From NCBI GenBank assembly GCA_900555295.1, contig USKN01000050.1, positions 1 through 10,283 of the forward strand: a stretch of DNA of 10,283 nucleotides, read 5' to 3'. Numbering within the stretch: the stretch's first letter is position 1; each line of letters begins with the position of its first letter. Source of the stretch: an uncultured Eubacteriales bacterium (GTDB taxonomy: Bacteria; Bacillota; Clostridia; UMGS1810). Positions 1 to 6,138 of this stretch are shown here, one piece after another. A model generated the notes under the pieces. It had not been told where the DNA came from. It saw nothing but the letters and a program-made list of their open reading frames with translations, and made no database searches. Position numbers and translations under genes: made by a program.

Positions 1-354
1 GTAATACATAAGCGCGTTTGCAAGCGTATCGGTGTAATGTGACGGTGACGGGTGAGTGGGCATAAAAGGCGGTTTATTTACTATTATAATATCTTCATCT
101 TCGTACAGCACATCAATTTTAAGCGGCACAGGTTCTATTGTGCCGTTTTTTTGCGCGTGTATATTAAGCGTAAGTATATCGCCCTGTTTTACCGTTTGGT
201 TTGTTTTTGCTCTTTCGCCGTTTAGCAATATCCCGTTTGAGTATTTTTTTAAAACGGTTATAATCGCGGTTGAAAAAGCAAGTTTATCTTTTAAAATGCT
301 TTTTACGGTTTTGTTATTTAACTTTTCATCTATTCTAACGGTTATTTGTTTCAT
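1..354 (-). CDS. RluA/RluD-family 23S rRNA pseudouridine synthase, N-terminal part (partial)
   Basis: The reverse strand reads open for 118 codons from the ATG at 354 to the window edge; the C-terminal part lies outside. Residues 1 to about 65 resemble the S4-like RNA-binding domain that precedes the catalytic domain (hydrophobic repeats, a VxxGD-like turn at VKQGDIL). Residues 82-118 match the start of the RluA-type catalytic domain: VLYEDEDIIIVNKP followed by PTHPSPSHYTDTLANALMYY, close to the family pattern VNKPxGMxxHPxxxH...TLxNAL. The HRLD motif with the catalytic aspartate falls outside the window, so activity cannot be judged. The family isomerises uridine to pseudouridine, mostly in large-subunit rRNA; the exact target position (RluC, RluD or another paralog) is not decidable here. 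The start is fixed by an in-frame TGA two codons upstream. No Shine-Dalgarno sequence lies within 20 nt of this ATG; see the leader hairpin. It is transcribed divergently from the gene at 560. Confidence 0.88.
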   Translation of the reverse strand, partial: MKQITVRIDEKLNNKTVKSILKDKLAFSTAIITVLKKYSNGILLNGERAKTNQTVKQGDILTLNIHAQKNGTIEPVPLKIDVLYEDEDIIIVNKPPFMPTHPSPSHYTDTLANALMYY

Positions 355-362
355 ATATCAAT

Positions 363-422
363 GGGCAGTGTTTAGGCAATGCGTGTTCGGGTACCGTTTG
401 CCTAATAAATCGGTTACTGCCC
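363..422 (-). promoter_or_regulatory. Two-tier hairpin in the 5' leader of the pseudouridine synthase mRNA
   Basis: Two nested perfect inverted repeats are visible: GGGCAGT (minus strand, 422-416) with ACTGCCC (369-363), 7 bp, and TTAGGCAA (405-398) with TTGCCTAA (379-372), 8 bp. Between them is an asymmetric internal loop of 10 nt on the 5' side (AACCGATTTA) and 2 nt on the 3' side; the apical loop has 18 nt. ACCG in the internal loop (414-411) is complementary to CGGT in the apical loop (396-393), so a 4-bp pseudoknot is possible. The hairpin starts one base after a GGGAGGTG sequence and ends 8 nt before the ATG. Neither strand has a U-run after it, so it is not an intrinsic terminator. I do not recognise it as a named riboswitch. 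The helices are seen directly; the pseudoknot and any regulatory role are inference. Confidence 0.65.
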
Positions 423-423
423 G

Positions 424-431
424 CACCTCCC
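424..431 (-). promoter_or_regulatory. Displaced Shine-Dalgarno sequence of the pseudouridine synthase gene
   Basis: GGGAGGTG on the minus strand is the only good anti-16S match in the leader, but it lies about 70 nt upstream of the ATG at 354 in linear distance. If the hairpin at 363-422 is folded, only 1 nt before it and 8 nt after it separate GGGAGGTG from the ATG, which gives 9 nt from the end of GGAGGTG. No ATG, GTG or TTG follows this site at 5-12 nt, so it does not serve an obvious upstream reading frame. Confidence 0.5.
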
Positions 432-442
432 AACGTATATTT

Positions 443-471
443 ATGTTATCATAATTTCACAAAAAGTTCAA
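443..471 (-). promoter_or_regulatory. Probable sigma-A promoter for the pseudouridine synthase gene
   Basis: On the minus strand TTGAAC (471-466) and TAACAT (448-443) are separated by 17 nt. Each matches 4 of 6 consensus positions. Transcription would start near 436, giving a leader of about 82 nt that holds the GGGAGGTG sequence at its 5' end and then the hairpin. An A/T tract lies directly upstream, in the position of an UP element. Confidence 0.45.
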
Positions 472-472
472 C

Positions 473-501
473 AAAAAAATAAAAAATAAAAAATAAAAAA
501 T
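473..501. repeat. 7-bp A-tract tandem repeat between divergent promoters
   Basis: Four consecutive units of A6-7 followed by T (473-480, 481-487, 488-494, 495-501). The tract sits directly upstream of the -35 box of the minus-strand promoter (466-471) and 7 nt upstream of the -35 box of the plus-strand promoter (509-514). It could therefore act as an UP element for both. The 7-bp period does not match the helical repeat, so strong phased bending is not expected. As a simple sequence repeat it may vary in length between strains. Confidence 0.6.
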
Positions 502-508
502 ATACCTG

Positions 509-537
509 TTTACAAACGTGTCGAAAAATGATATAAT
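509..537 (+). promoter_or_regulatory. Strong sigma-A promoter for the FtsZ-like gene and downstream operon
   Basis: TTTACA (509-514, 5 of 6 matches) and a perfect TATAAT (532-537) are separated by exactly 17 nt, with an extended -10 TG at 529-530. Transcription should start near 543-545. The AGGAGG ribosome binding site at 545-550 would then be at the extreme 5' end of the mRNA, with a leader of only about 15-17 nt before the ATG at 560. No other convincing promoter is seen before 8937, so this one probably serves all five genes, although internal promoters inside coding sequence cannot be excluded. Confidence 0.8.
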
Positions 538-559
538 TTATCATAGGAGGCGATGACAT

Positions 560-1366
560 ATGGCATATAATGAATTGAATATAAATATGGTGGGAATAGG
601 AAAGCTCGGAATAGATGTTGCAAATTATGTGCAATTCAGACACAGCTGTATCAAAAACGTTATTGCTCTTGCCTCTGACGAGGATATAATTTTGGCACAA
701 ACGGAGGATAAATACAGTTCGTATTATTCGCTTAAAATGAAGTTGTTTGAATTTGAAAACACGGATTGCATAAACATAGTTACGGTTGACGCAAGCGAAA
801 GATACGAGTGTTCGCTTGCCGCAAATGTGTGTGAAACATTTGCAATGATGAACAAGCCTTGTATGTGCATTGCAGTAATGCCCGTAAAAATAGGTGAGCC
901 GTATTACAATGCCACAGTTAATCTTGACCAGATAGACACAGCGCAGTGTGCGATTGTACGCCTTGAAAACAATTTGTACAAAGATGTATGCGATGTGGTA
1001 TTCAGAATAATATACTCTTTTGCGGAGTGTGCTGATGACACGGCGCTTGTGCGTGTTGACTTAAATGAGCTTGCATCGGATATGACGGGAAAGTATCTTT
1101 TTACATCGGGATATATGGACGATATTACCGCAAAAGCCGCGTCGGAGTATATTGTTTCGGCATTGGAAAATTATGCGCCTTTTAAACGGTGCGATACGGT
1201 ACTTATTTTTGCGGAGGTGGGCAACAACTTAACCGAACACGTATTGGACGTATTGCGTGACAATTTTTTGAGTGCAAACGATTTTGCCGATGTAAAAGTT
1301 TTTGCACATACAAGCGACGAACATACGGCGCTTGAGGGTATTGTAAGCATTTTTGCAAGAATGTAG
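560..1366 (+). CDS. Divergent FtsZ/tubulin-fold protein lacking the tubulin GTPase signature
   Basis: This 268-aa soluble protein has no signal peptide or membrane segment and follows the FtsZ layout at low identity. Residues 8-17 (INMVGIGKLG) fit the first glycine-rich nucleotide loop (VxGVGGGGxN in FtsZ), and IALASDEDIIL (35-45) fits the strand and turn IAxNTDxxxL. Residues 70-75 (CINIVT) align with the strand before the tubulin signature, but the GGGTGTG stretch is replaced by DASERYECS (77-85). MCIAVMPVKIGEP (102-114) fits GVVTKPFxFEG. RVDLNEL (165-171) fits the catalytic NxDxxD loop, with one Asp kept, Asn replaced by Arg and the second Asp by Glu. VLIFAEVGNNLTEHVLDVL (214-232) followed by VKVFAHTSDE (245-254) fits the FtsZ C-terminal domain. 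FtsZ polymerises with GTP; this protein probably binds nucleotide poorly or not at all. There is no C-terminal FtsA/SepF-binding tail, so it is not the division FtsZ. The start is set by AGGAGG at 545-550. The homology call rests on pattern matching by eye; the true function is unknown. Confidence 0.62.
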   Translation: MAYNELNINMVGIGKLGIDVANYVQFRHSCIKNVIALASDEDIILAQTEDKYSSYYSLKMKLFEFENTDCINIVTVDASERYECSLAANVCETFAMMNKPCMCIAVMPVKIGEPYYNATVNLDQIDTAQCAIVRLENNLYKDVCDVVFRIIYSFAECADDTALVRVDLNELASDMTGKYLFTSGYMDDITAKAASEYIVSALENYAPFKRCDTVLIFAEVGNNLTEHVLDVLRDNFLSANDFADVKVFAHTSDEHTALEGIVSIFARM

Positions 1367-1397
1367 GCTGCAAAAAACAAGAAATGGAAGTTATTAA

Positions 1398-2783
1398 ATG
1401 GTTTTTTCGAGTATAACATTTTTATATTATTTTTTACCGCTTTTTTTTATTATATATATATTTGCACCGTCAAAGTATAAAAATGCGGTTTTGCTTGCGG
1501 CAAGCCTTGTTTTTTATGCCTGGGGAGAACCTGTATACGTATTGCTTATGGTTTTTTCGACGGTGTTTAATTACTTTTGCGGTATATACATTGAAAAAAG
1601 TGAATATTTAAAATCAAAAAGGGCAATTGCAGCGTTTGGAATTGCCGTTAATGTTTGTATGCTTTTTTTCTTTAAATATGCTGATTTTGCAATACAAACG
1701 GTAAATACAATGTTTGGAGCTAAAATAAAATTACTTAATTTGGCATTGCCTATAGGTATTTCGTTTTACACATTTCAAACAATGTCATATATTATAGACG
1801 TATACAGAGGCGATGTTTGCGTACAACGCAATTTTACGGATTTTGCAGCATATGTTACTATGTTTCCCCAGCTTATAGCCGGGCCTATAGTACGCTACAG
1901 CTCAATAGAGGAGCAATTATCAAAAAGAAAAGTAAAATCAAAAGATATAACGGACGGTACTCTGAGATTTTGCATAGGTCTTGCCAAAAAAGTACTTATT
2001 GCAAACAATATAGGCGAGCTTTGGAATTTTGCATATCAAAAATCAATGACGGGTGCCTCGGTTATGACTTTTTGGCTTGGTGTATTGGCATACACTTTGC
2101 AAATATACTATGACTTTTCGGGTTATTCGGATATGGCTATAGGGTTGGGTAAAATTTTGGGTTTTAAATTTCCCGAAAACTTTAAATATCCGTATATAAG
2201 TTCAAGCGTCAGCGAATTTTGGCGCAGATGGCACATTACTCTCGGAACGTGGTTTAAAGAATATGTATATTTTCCGCTCGGCGGCAGCAGAGGCGGTATA
2301 AAAAGAACGGTTATCAATTTAATCGTTGTATGGTTTCTTACGGGATTGTGGCACGGTGCAAGCTGCAATTTTGTAATATGGGGATTATACTACGGAGTGC
2401 TTTTGATTTTGGAAAAATTTGTATGGAAAACGTTTTTAAAAAATCACAAGAAGGCAGGATATATATATACTTTGCTTGCTGTAAGTATAGGCTGGGTGTT
2501 TTTTGCAAGCGGCAATTTAACTTCGGCATTTAATTATTTGCTCAAAATGACAGGCATAGGCGCAAAAGGTTTTGCGGACGGCGAATTTTTGTACAATGTT
2601 TCATCAAACGCTTCGTTGCTTATTATTGCAGCGGCAGGGTGTACTCCGCTGTTTAAAAACATATGCAAAAGGTATATAAAATCGGATTATATAAAAATTG
2701 TATTTTCAGTATTATTAATTATTTTGTGCACTGCATATCTTATTAATTCCACATACAATCCGTTTTTGTATTTTAGATTTTAG
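1398..2783 (+). CDS. MBOAT-family O-acyltransferase (AlgI/DltB type)
   Basis: This 461-aa multipass membrane protein begins, like AlgI, with FSSITFLYYFLPLFFIIY. Family blocks in order: LPIGISFYTFQTMSYIIDVYRG (117-138), FPQLIAGPIVRY (156-167), YYDFSGYSDMAIGLGKILGF (237-256), the EFWRRWHITLGTWFKEYVYFPLGG block (273-296, with H279) and TGLWHGASCNFVIWGLYYG (315-333, with H319 as the presumed catalytic histidine). It ends in NPFLYFRF, the usual AlgI terminus. The family moves acyl groups, usually acetyl, across the membrane to extracytoplasmic polymers such as alginate, other exopolysaccharides or teichoic acids. No dltA or dltC gene is nearby, and the partner is a DHHW/SGNH protein, so polysaccharide or wall-polymer O-acetylation is more likely than D-alanylation; the polymer itself cannot be told. 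The ribosome binding site is modest (GGAAG, 1386-1390). It lies 31 bp after the FtsZ-like gene and 12 bp before its partner, with no terminator visible. Confidence 0.93.
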   Translation: MVFSSITFLYYFLPLFFIIYIFAPSKYKNAVLLAASLVFYAWGEPVYVLLMVFSTVFNYFCGIYIEKSEYLKSKRAIAAFGIAVNVCMLFFFKYADFAIQTVNTMFGAKIKLLNLALPIGISFYTFQTMSYIIDVYRGDVCVQRNFTDFAAYVTMFPQLIAGPIVRYSSIEEQLSKRKVKSKDITDGTLRFCIGLAKKVLIANNIGELWNFAYQKSMTGASVMTFWLGVLAYTLQIYYDFSGYSDMAIGLGKILGFKFPENFKYPYISSSVSEFWRRWHITLGTWFKEYVYFPLGGSRGGIKRTVINLIVVWFLTGLWHGASCNFVIWGLYYGVLLILEKFVWKTFLKNHKKAGYIYTLLAVSIGWVFFASGNLTSAFNYLLKMTGIGAKGFADGEFLYNVSSNASLLIIAAAGCTPLFKNICKRYIKSDYIKIVFSVLLIILCTAYLINSTYNPFLYFRF

Positions 2784-2795
2784 AAAGGGTTTACT

Positions 2796-5012
2796 ATGAA
2801 GTTATTTTATTCGGGCAAAAAAATAAAAGTTAAAACTTCGGCTGTGTTTGCAATACTGTTTTTTGTGTTTTGCATTGTAAACATTGTGTATCCGTCACAG
2901 GGATTTTCGGCAAACGAAAACCGCAATCTTGCCAAATTTCCCAATATGAGCGTTAAGAGCATTACCGACGGCACATTTATGAAAGATTTTGACGATTATA
3001 CCGCCGACCAATTTATATTAAGAGATTTTTTTGTGTCGCTAAAGGCTAAAATACAGTTTATGACAGGCAGAAAAGACAATAACGGAGTATATTTGAGCGA
3101 CGGCGGTTATTTAATTGCAAAACCCGAATACAACAAAGATGTGTTGGACGAAAACATTCGCGCCGTAAAAGATTTTACATCAAAGGGTGCGTATAATGTT
3201 ACGCTGTGCATTATACCGTCGGCATATCAGGCATTGAGTTATAAACTGCCTAAAAACTCGGCGGACAAAGAATTAATTAAAAAACTTGACGGTATAGAAA
3301 ATTCTTTTGCCGACAGTTATGCATATACGGTTAAGCTTAAAGACATTATAAACAACTATAACGATAATTATATATACTACAAAACCGACCATCACCAAAC
3401 GGCGCTCGGCAGTTTTGTTGTGTACAATGCACTTGCAAACGCTTTGGGATATACGCCTTTTGCAAGAGAAGATTTTACCGAAAAAAAGGTATCAACCGAT
3501 TTTTACGGTACAAATTGGTCTAAATTTATGATTAACGGTATAGACGGCGATACAATTACCAAATTTACACTTAAAGGCGGAAATGCTGATTGCACGGTTG
3601 AGTTTCCCAATGAAAATACCGGCGGAAACAGTTTGTATTTTAAAGAAAACTTAAATAAAAAAGACAAATACACATATTATCTCGACGGCAATCATCCGCT
3701 TGCAGTTGTAAACACTTCGTGCAAAAACGGAAAATCTATTGCTGTTATAGGCGATTCGTACACGCACAGTATAGTTCCGTTTTTGGCAAATCATTACGAA
3801 ACAATACACATAATAGATATGCGGTATTACAGCGGTGACGTTATGGAATATATGTTCCGCAGCAACCTTACAAATGTACTTATGCTTTACGGTGCGTCGA
3901 GTTTTGCGTCGGATACTTCTGTTTCAAAAATCGGAGTTTTATCAAAATCATCGCCGTATGCCAATATGTGTTACGGTTATGTTGAATATTCGGAGCCTGT
4001 TGACAATTCGTATTTTAATGACGCTGTTTTTGTGGGCGACTCATTAACCGAGCAATTGCGTATGTATTCGGGCATTGACAGAGGCATATTTTGCGCGCGT
4101 GTGGGAGCGTCGTTTTACAACATAGAAAAAAACACGGCGCAGGACGGTACCGATATATATTCGGTTATAAAAAATTACCCTATGAACAAGATGTATATTA
4201 TGCTTGGAATTAACCAGGAATTAAACGGCGCGTTTTTACCGAGATATATAAATTCATATTCGGCATTTATAGATACGGTGCGCGAAAGCCACCCTGATAT
4301 TGTTATATATATTCAGTCTGTTTTGCCTCTCGATTACGAGCGTTCGCAAAAGCTTAAAATATCAAATGCGGATATTGCCGAGGCAAACAAGGCGCTTAAC
4401 AAGCTTGCAATAGACAAAAACTGTTTTTATGTTGCCGTAGATGAAATTGTGTGCGATGAATACGGAAATTTAAAAGACGGCATAAGCGCCGACGGAATGC
4501 ATCTTAATGCGGATTACTGCGTTAAATGGCTCGATTACCTTAAAACACATACTGTAAATATTGCCGGCCGCGAAGAAGTTAAATCAACAAAAAACGTTTC
4601 ATCTTTTTCGGGCAATGGAGAATGCTTAACAGATGAATATGCACAAAAAATCATTGAAAAGCTTAAATTCAGCGACAATCTTACAAAGGTAAGCCAAAAC
4701 TTGTTGGAGGGACTTTATTCGGTAAAATGCAAAGATTTGGCGGACGCGTCGGTATATATGAGCAGCGGTGCCACGGCTGAAGAAGTGGCGGTTTTTGAGG
4801 TTGATGTTAAAGGCGGTACTGATATACAGACATTAAAAGAAAAATTGCAAAAACACGTCGGAAAACGCAAAACATCATTTGAAAACTATTTGCCAAGCGA
4901 AACGGAAAAGCTTAAAAACCCTGTTATATACGCAAAAGGAAATACGGTTGTTTTGTGCGTATCCAACAATCCCAAACACGCGCTCAAAGTAATTGAAAGT
5001 GTTGTAAAGTAG
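2796..5012 (+). CDS. Membrane-anchored three-domain acylation partner: DHHW + GDSL/SGNH hydrolase + DUF4358
   Basis: This 738-aa protein has a short basic N-terminus and one hydrophobic segment (about 14-32), which suggests a signal anchor with the rest outside. Domain 1 (about 35-395) is DHHW/AlgX-like: ENRNLAKFP and the DDYTADQFILRD block, the motif TDHHQT (197-202), and VIGDSYTHS (317-325). By analogy with the Asp-His/Ser triad of AlgX, D198, H200 and S321 may be catalytic. The usual Trp of DHHW is Gln here. Domain 2 (about 407-585) is a canonical GDSL/SGNH hydrolase: FVGDSLTEQL (Ser416), GINQELNG (Asn473) and DGMHLNA (Asp566, His569). Domain 3 (about 625-738) looks like DUF4358: MSSGATAEEVAVFEV, then KTSFENYLPSE and a final AKGNTVVLCVS strand. 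DHHW and DUF4358 genes commonly accompany MBOAT genes in Clostridia, and here they are fused. It is expected to receive acyl groups from the MBOAT protein and attach or remove them on a surface polymer. The ribosome binding site is AAAGGG (2784-2789). It lies 10 bp before sbcD. Confidence 0.88.
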   Translation: MKLFYSGKKIKVKTSAVFAILFFVFCIVNIVYPSQGFSANENRNLAKFPNMSVKSITDGTFMKDFDDYTADQFILRDFFVSLKAKIQFMTGRKDNNGVYLSDGGYLIAKPEYNKDVLDENIRAVKDFTSKGAYNVTLCIIPSAYQALSYKLPKNSADKELIKKLDGIENSFADSYAYTVKLKDIINNYNDNYIYYKTDHHQTALGSFVVYNALANALGYTPFAREDFTEKKVSTDFYGTNWSKFMINGIDGDTITKFTLKGGNADCTVEFPNENTGGNSLYFKENLNKKDKYTYYLDGNHPLAVVNTSCKNGKSIAVIGDSYTHSIVPFLANHYETIHIIDMRYYSGDVMEYMFRSNLTNVLMLYGASSFASDTSVSKIGVLSKSSPYANMCYGYVEYSEPVDNSYFNDAVFVGDSLTEQLRMYSGIDRGIFCARVGASFYNIEKNTAQDGTDIYSVIKNYPMNKMYIMLGINQELNGAFLPRYINSYSAFIDTVRESHPDIVIYIQSVLPLDYERSQKLKISNADIAEANKALNKLAIDKNCFYVAVDEIVCDEYGNLKDGISADGMHLNADYCVKWLDYLKTHTVNIAGREEVKSTKNVSSFSGNGECLTDEYAQKIIEKLKFSDNLTKVSQNLLEGLYSVKCKDLADASVYMSSGATAEEVAVFEVDVKGGTDIQTLKEKLQKHVGKRKTSFENYLPSETEKLKNPVIYAKGNTVVLCVSNNPKHALKVIESVVK

Positions 5013-5022
5013 GTGAAAAAGT

Positions 5023-6135
5023 ATGAAATTTTTGCACTTGGCGGATTTGCATATAGGAAAACGCGTAAACGGTTTTTCTATGATAGACGACCAAAAATAT
5101 ATTATTGACGAAATACTTAAAATAACAGACAAAAAGCACCCCGACGCTGTAATAATAGCCGGTGATATTTATGATAAGTCTGCACCGAGTGATGAGGCAA
5201 GCGAACTTTTTGATTATTTTTTAACTCAAATTTCAAATCGCGGTGTAAGCGTATTTATTATAAGCGGAAATCACGATTCGAGTGTTAAAACGGAATTTGG
5301 CTCAAAGATATTTTCAAAAAGCGGTATATATGTATCGGGTAAATTAAATTTTAATACCGTCCCCGTAAGAATAAAAGACGGTTACGGATATGTAAATGTA
5401 TATATGCTGCCGTTTATAAAACCCGCCGATGTAAAACATATATACAGCGATTTTAGCGGTACAACATACAATGACGCCGTTAATTTTGCAATAGGTAAAA
5501 TGAATGTGGATTTTTCGCAGAGAAATATTATTGTTTCACATCAGTTTGTTACGGGTGCAAAAACCTGTGAGTCGGAGGAACTTTCGGCGGGCGGACTTGA
5601 CAATGTGGATTTTACCGCATACGAACGTTTTGACTATGCCGCACTTGGGCATTTACACGGCCCTCAAAGGGCTGGAGCAGATTATATAAGATATTCGGGC
5701 ACACCGCTTAAATATTCTTTTTCGGAGGTAAACCACAAAAAAAGCGTAACATATGTTGAAATAAAGGAAAAGGGAAGAACAGATATTGAGTTTATACCGC
5801 TTACCCCCGTACACGATATGAAAATTGTTGACGGAACACTTGAACAGCTTTTAAGTATGCCGAAAACCGACGATTACATAAAAGCTGTTTTGTGTGATGA
5901 CAAGGTGCAAATGTATACTGTTGAAAAACTGCGTACCGTATTTCCGAATATAATGACGGTACAGTACAAGTGCAACAGTGATATAAACTATGACAATTTG
6001 TATGAGTATACAAGCGAAAAAACAGACGAATATGATATGTTTGAACGTTTTTTTGCCGAGCAGTGTTCAAAAGGTTTAACGGATTTTCAAAAAGAATACA
6101 TAAAAAATGTTATAGACGAAGTAAGGGGGGAATAA
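5023..6135 (+). CDS. sbcD: SbcD, Mre11-type nuclease subunit of SbcCD
   Basis: This 370-aa protein carries all the metallophosphoesterase motifs of Mre11/SbcD: DLH (Asp8, His10), GDIYD (Asp48), GNHDS (Asn83, His84), VSHQF (His173) and GHLHG (His210, His212). These bind two manganese ions. With SbcC it forms an ATP-controlled 3'-5' exonuclease and hairpin endonuclease in the cytoplasm, acting on blocked or palindromic DNA ends. The length is slightly below the usual 380-400 aa but the C-terminal capping and SbcC-binding region is present, ending in a helical stretch (FQKEYIKNVIDEV). AGGTG at 5011-5015 overlaps the stop of the preceding gene and gives a 7-nt spacing to the ATG. SbcC follows after 3 bp, as expected for a stoichiometric pair. 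Confidence 0.96.
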   Translation: MKFLHLADLHIGKRVNGFSMIDDQKYIIDEILKITDKKHPDAVIIAGDIYDKSAPSDEASELFDYFLTQISNRGVSVFIISGNHDSSVKTEFGSKIFSKSGIYVSGKLNFNTVPVRIKDGYGYVNVYMLPFIKPADVKHIYSDFSGTTYNDAVNFAIGKMNVDFSQRNIIVSHQFVTGAKTCESEELSAGGLDNVDFTAYERFDYAALGHLHGPQRAGADYIRYSGTPLKYSFSEVNHKKSVTYVEIKEKGRTDIEFIPLTPVHDMKIVDGTLEQLLSMPKTDDYIKAVLCDDKVQMYTVEKLRTVFPNIMTVQYKCNSDINYDNLYEYTSEKTDEYDMFERFFAEQCSKGLTDFQKEYIKNVIDEVRGE

Positions 6136-6138
6136 AAA

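Noticed and set aside
363..422. Reading the leader hairpin as a bidirectional intrinsic terminator
   Set aside because: Neither strand has a run of T after the stem, and the hairpin lies between a promoter and a start codon and not after a gene.
412..431. GGGAGGTG at 424-431 as ribosome binding site of a short upstream reading frame
   Set aside because: No ATG, GTG or TTG follows at usable distance on the minus strand; the GTG inside the motif itself has no Shine-Dalgarno sequence before it.
56..454. 132-codon plus-strand open frame at the left edge
   Set aside because: It is antisense to the clearly recognisable pseudouridine synthase and to its structured leader. Its low-complexity translation matches no family I recognise.
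449..700. 83-codon minus-strand open frame across the divergent promoter region
   Set aside because: It overlaps the start of the FtsZ-like gene and both promoters, is Phe/Ile/Tyr-rich from A/T tracts, and has no ribosome binding site.
560..1366. Calling the gene ftsZ
   Set aside because: The GGGTGTG signature and the C-terminal partner-binding tail are absent and the protein is too short, so it cannot be the division FtsZ.
1398..5012. A dlt operon for D-alanylation of teichoic acids
   Set aside because: No DltA ligase or DltC carrier is present, and the partner is a DHHW/SGNH protein, which points to O-acetylation.
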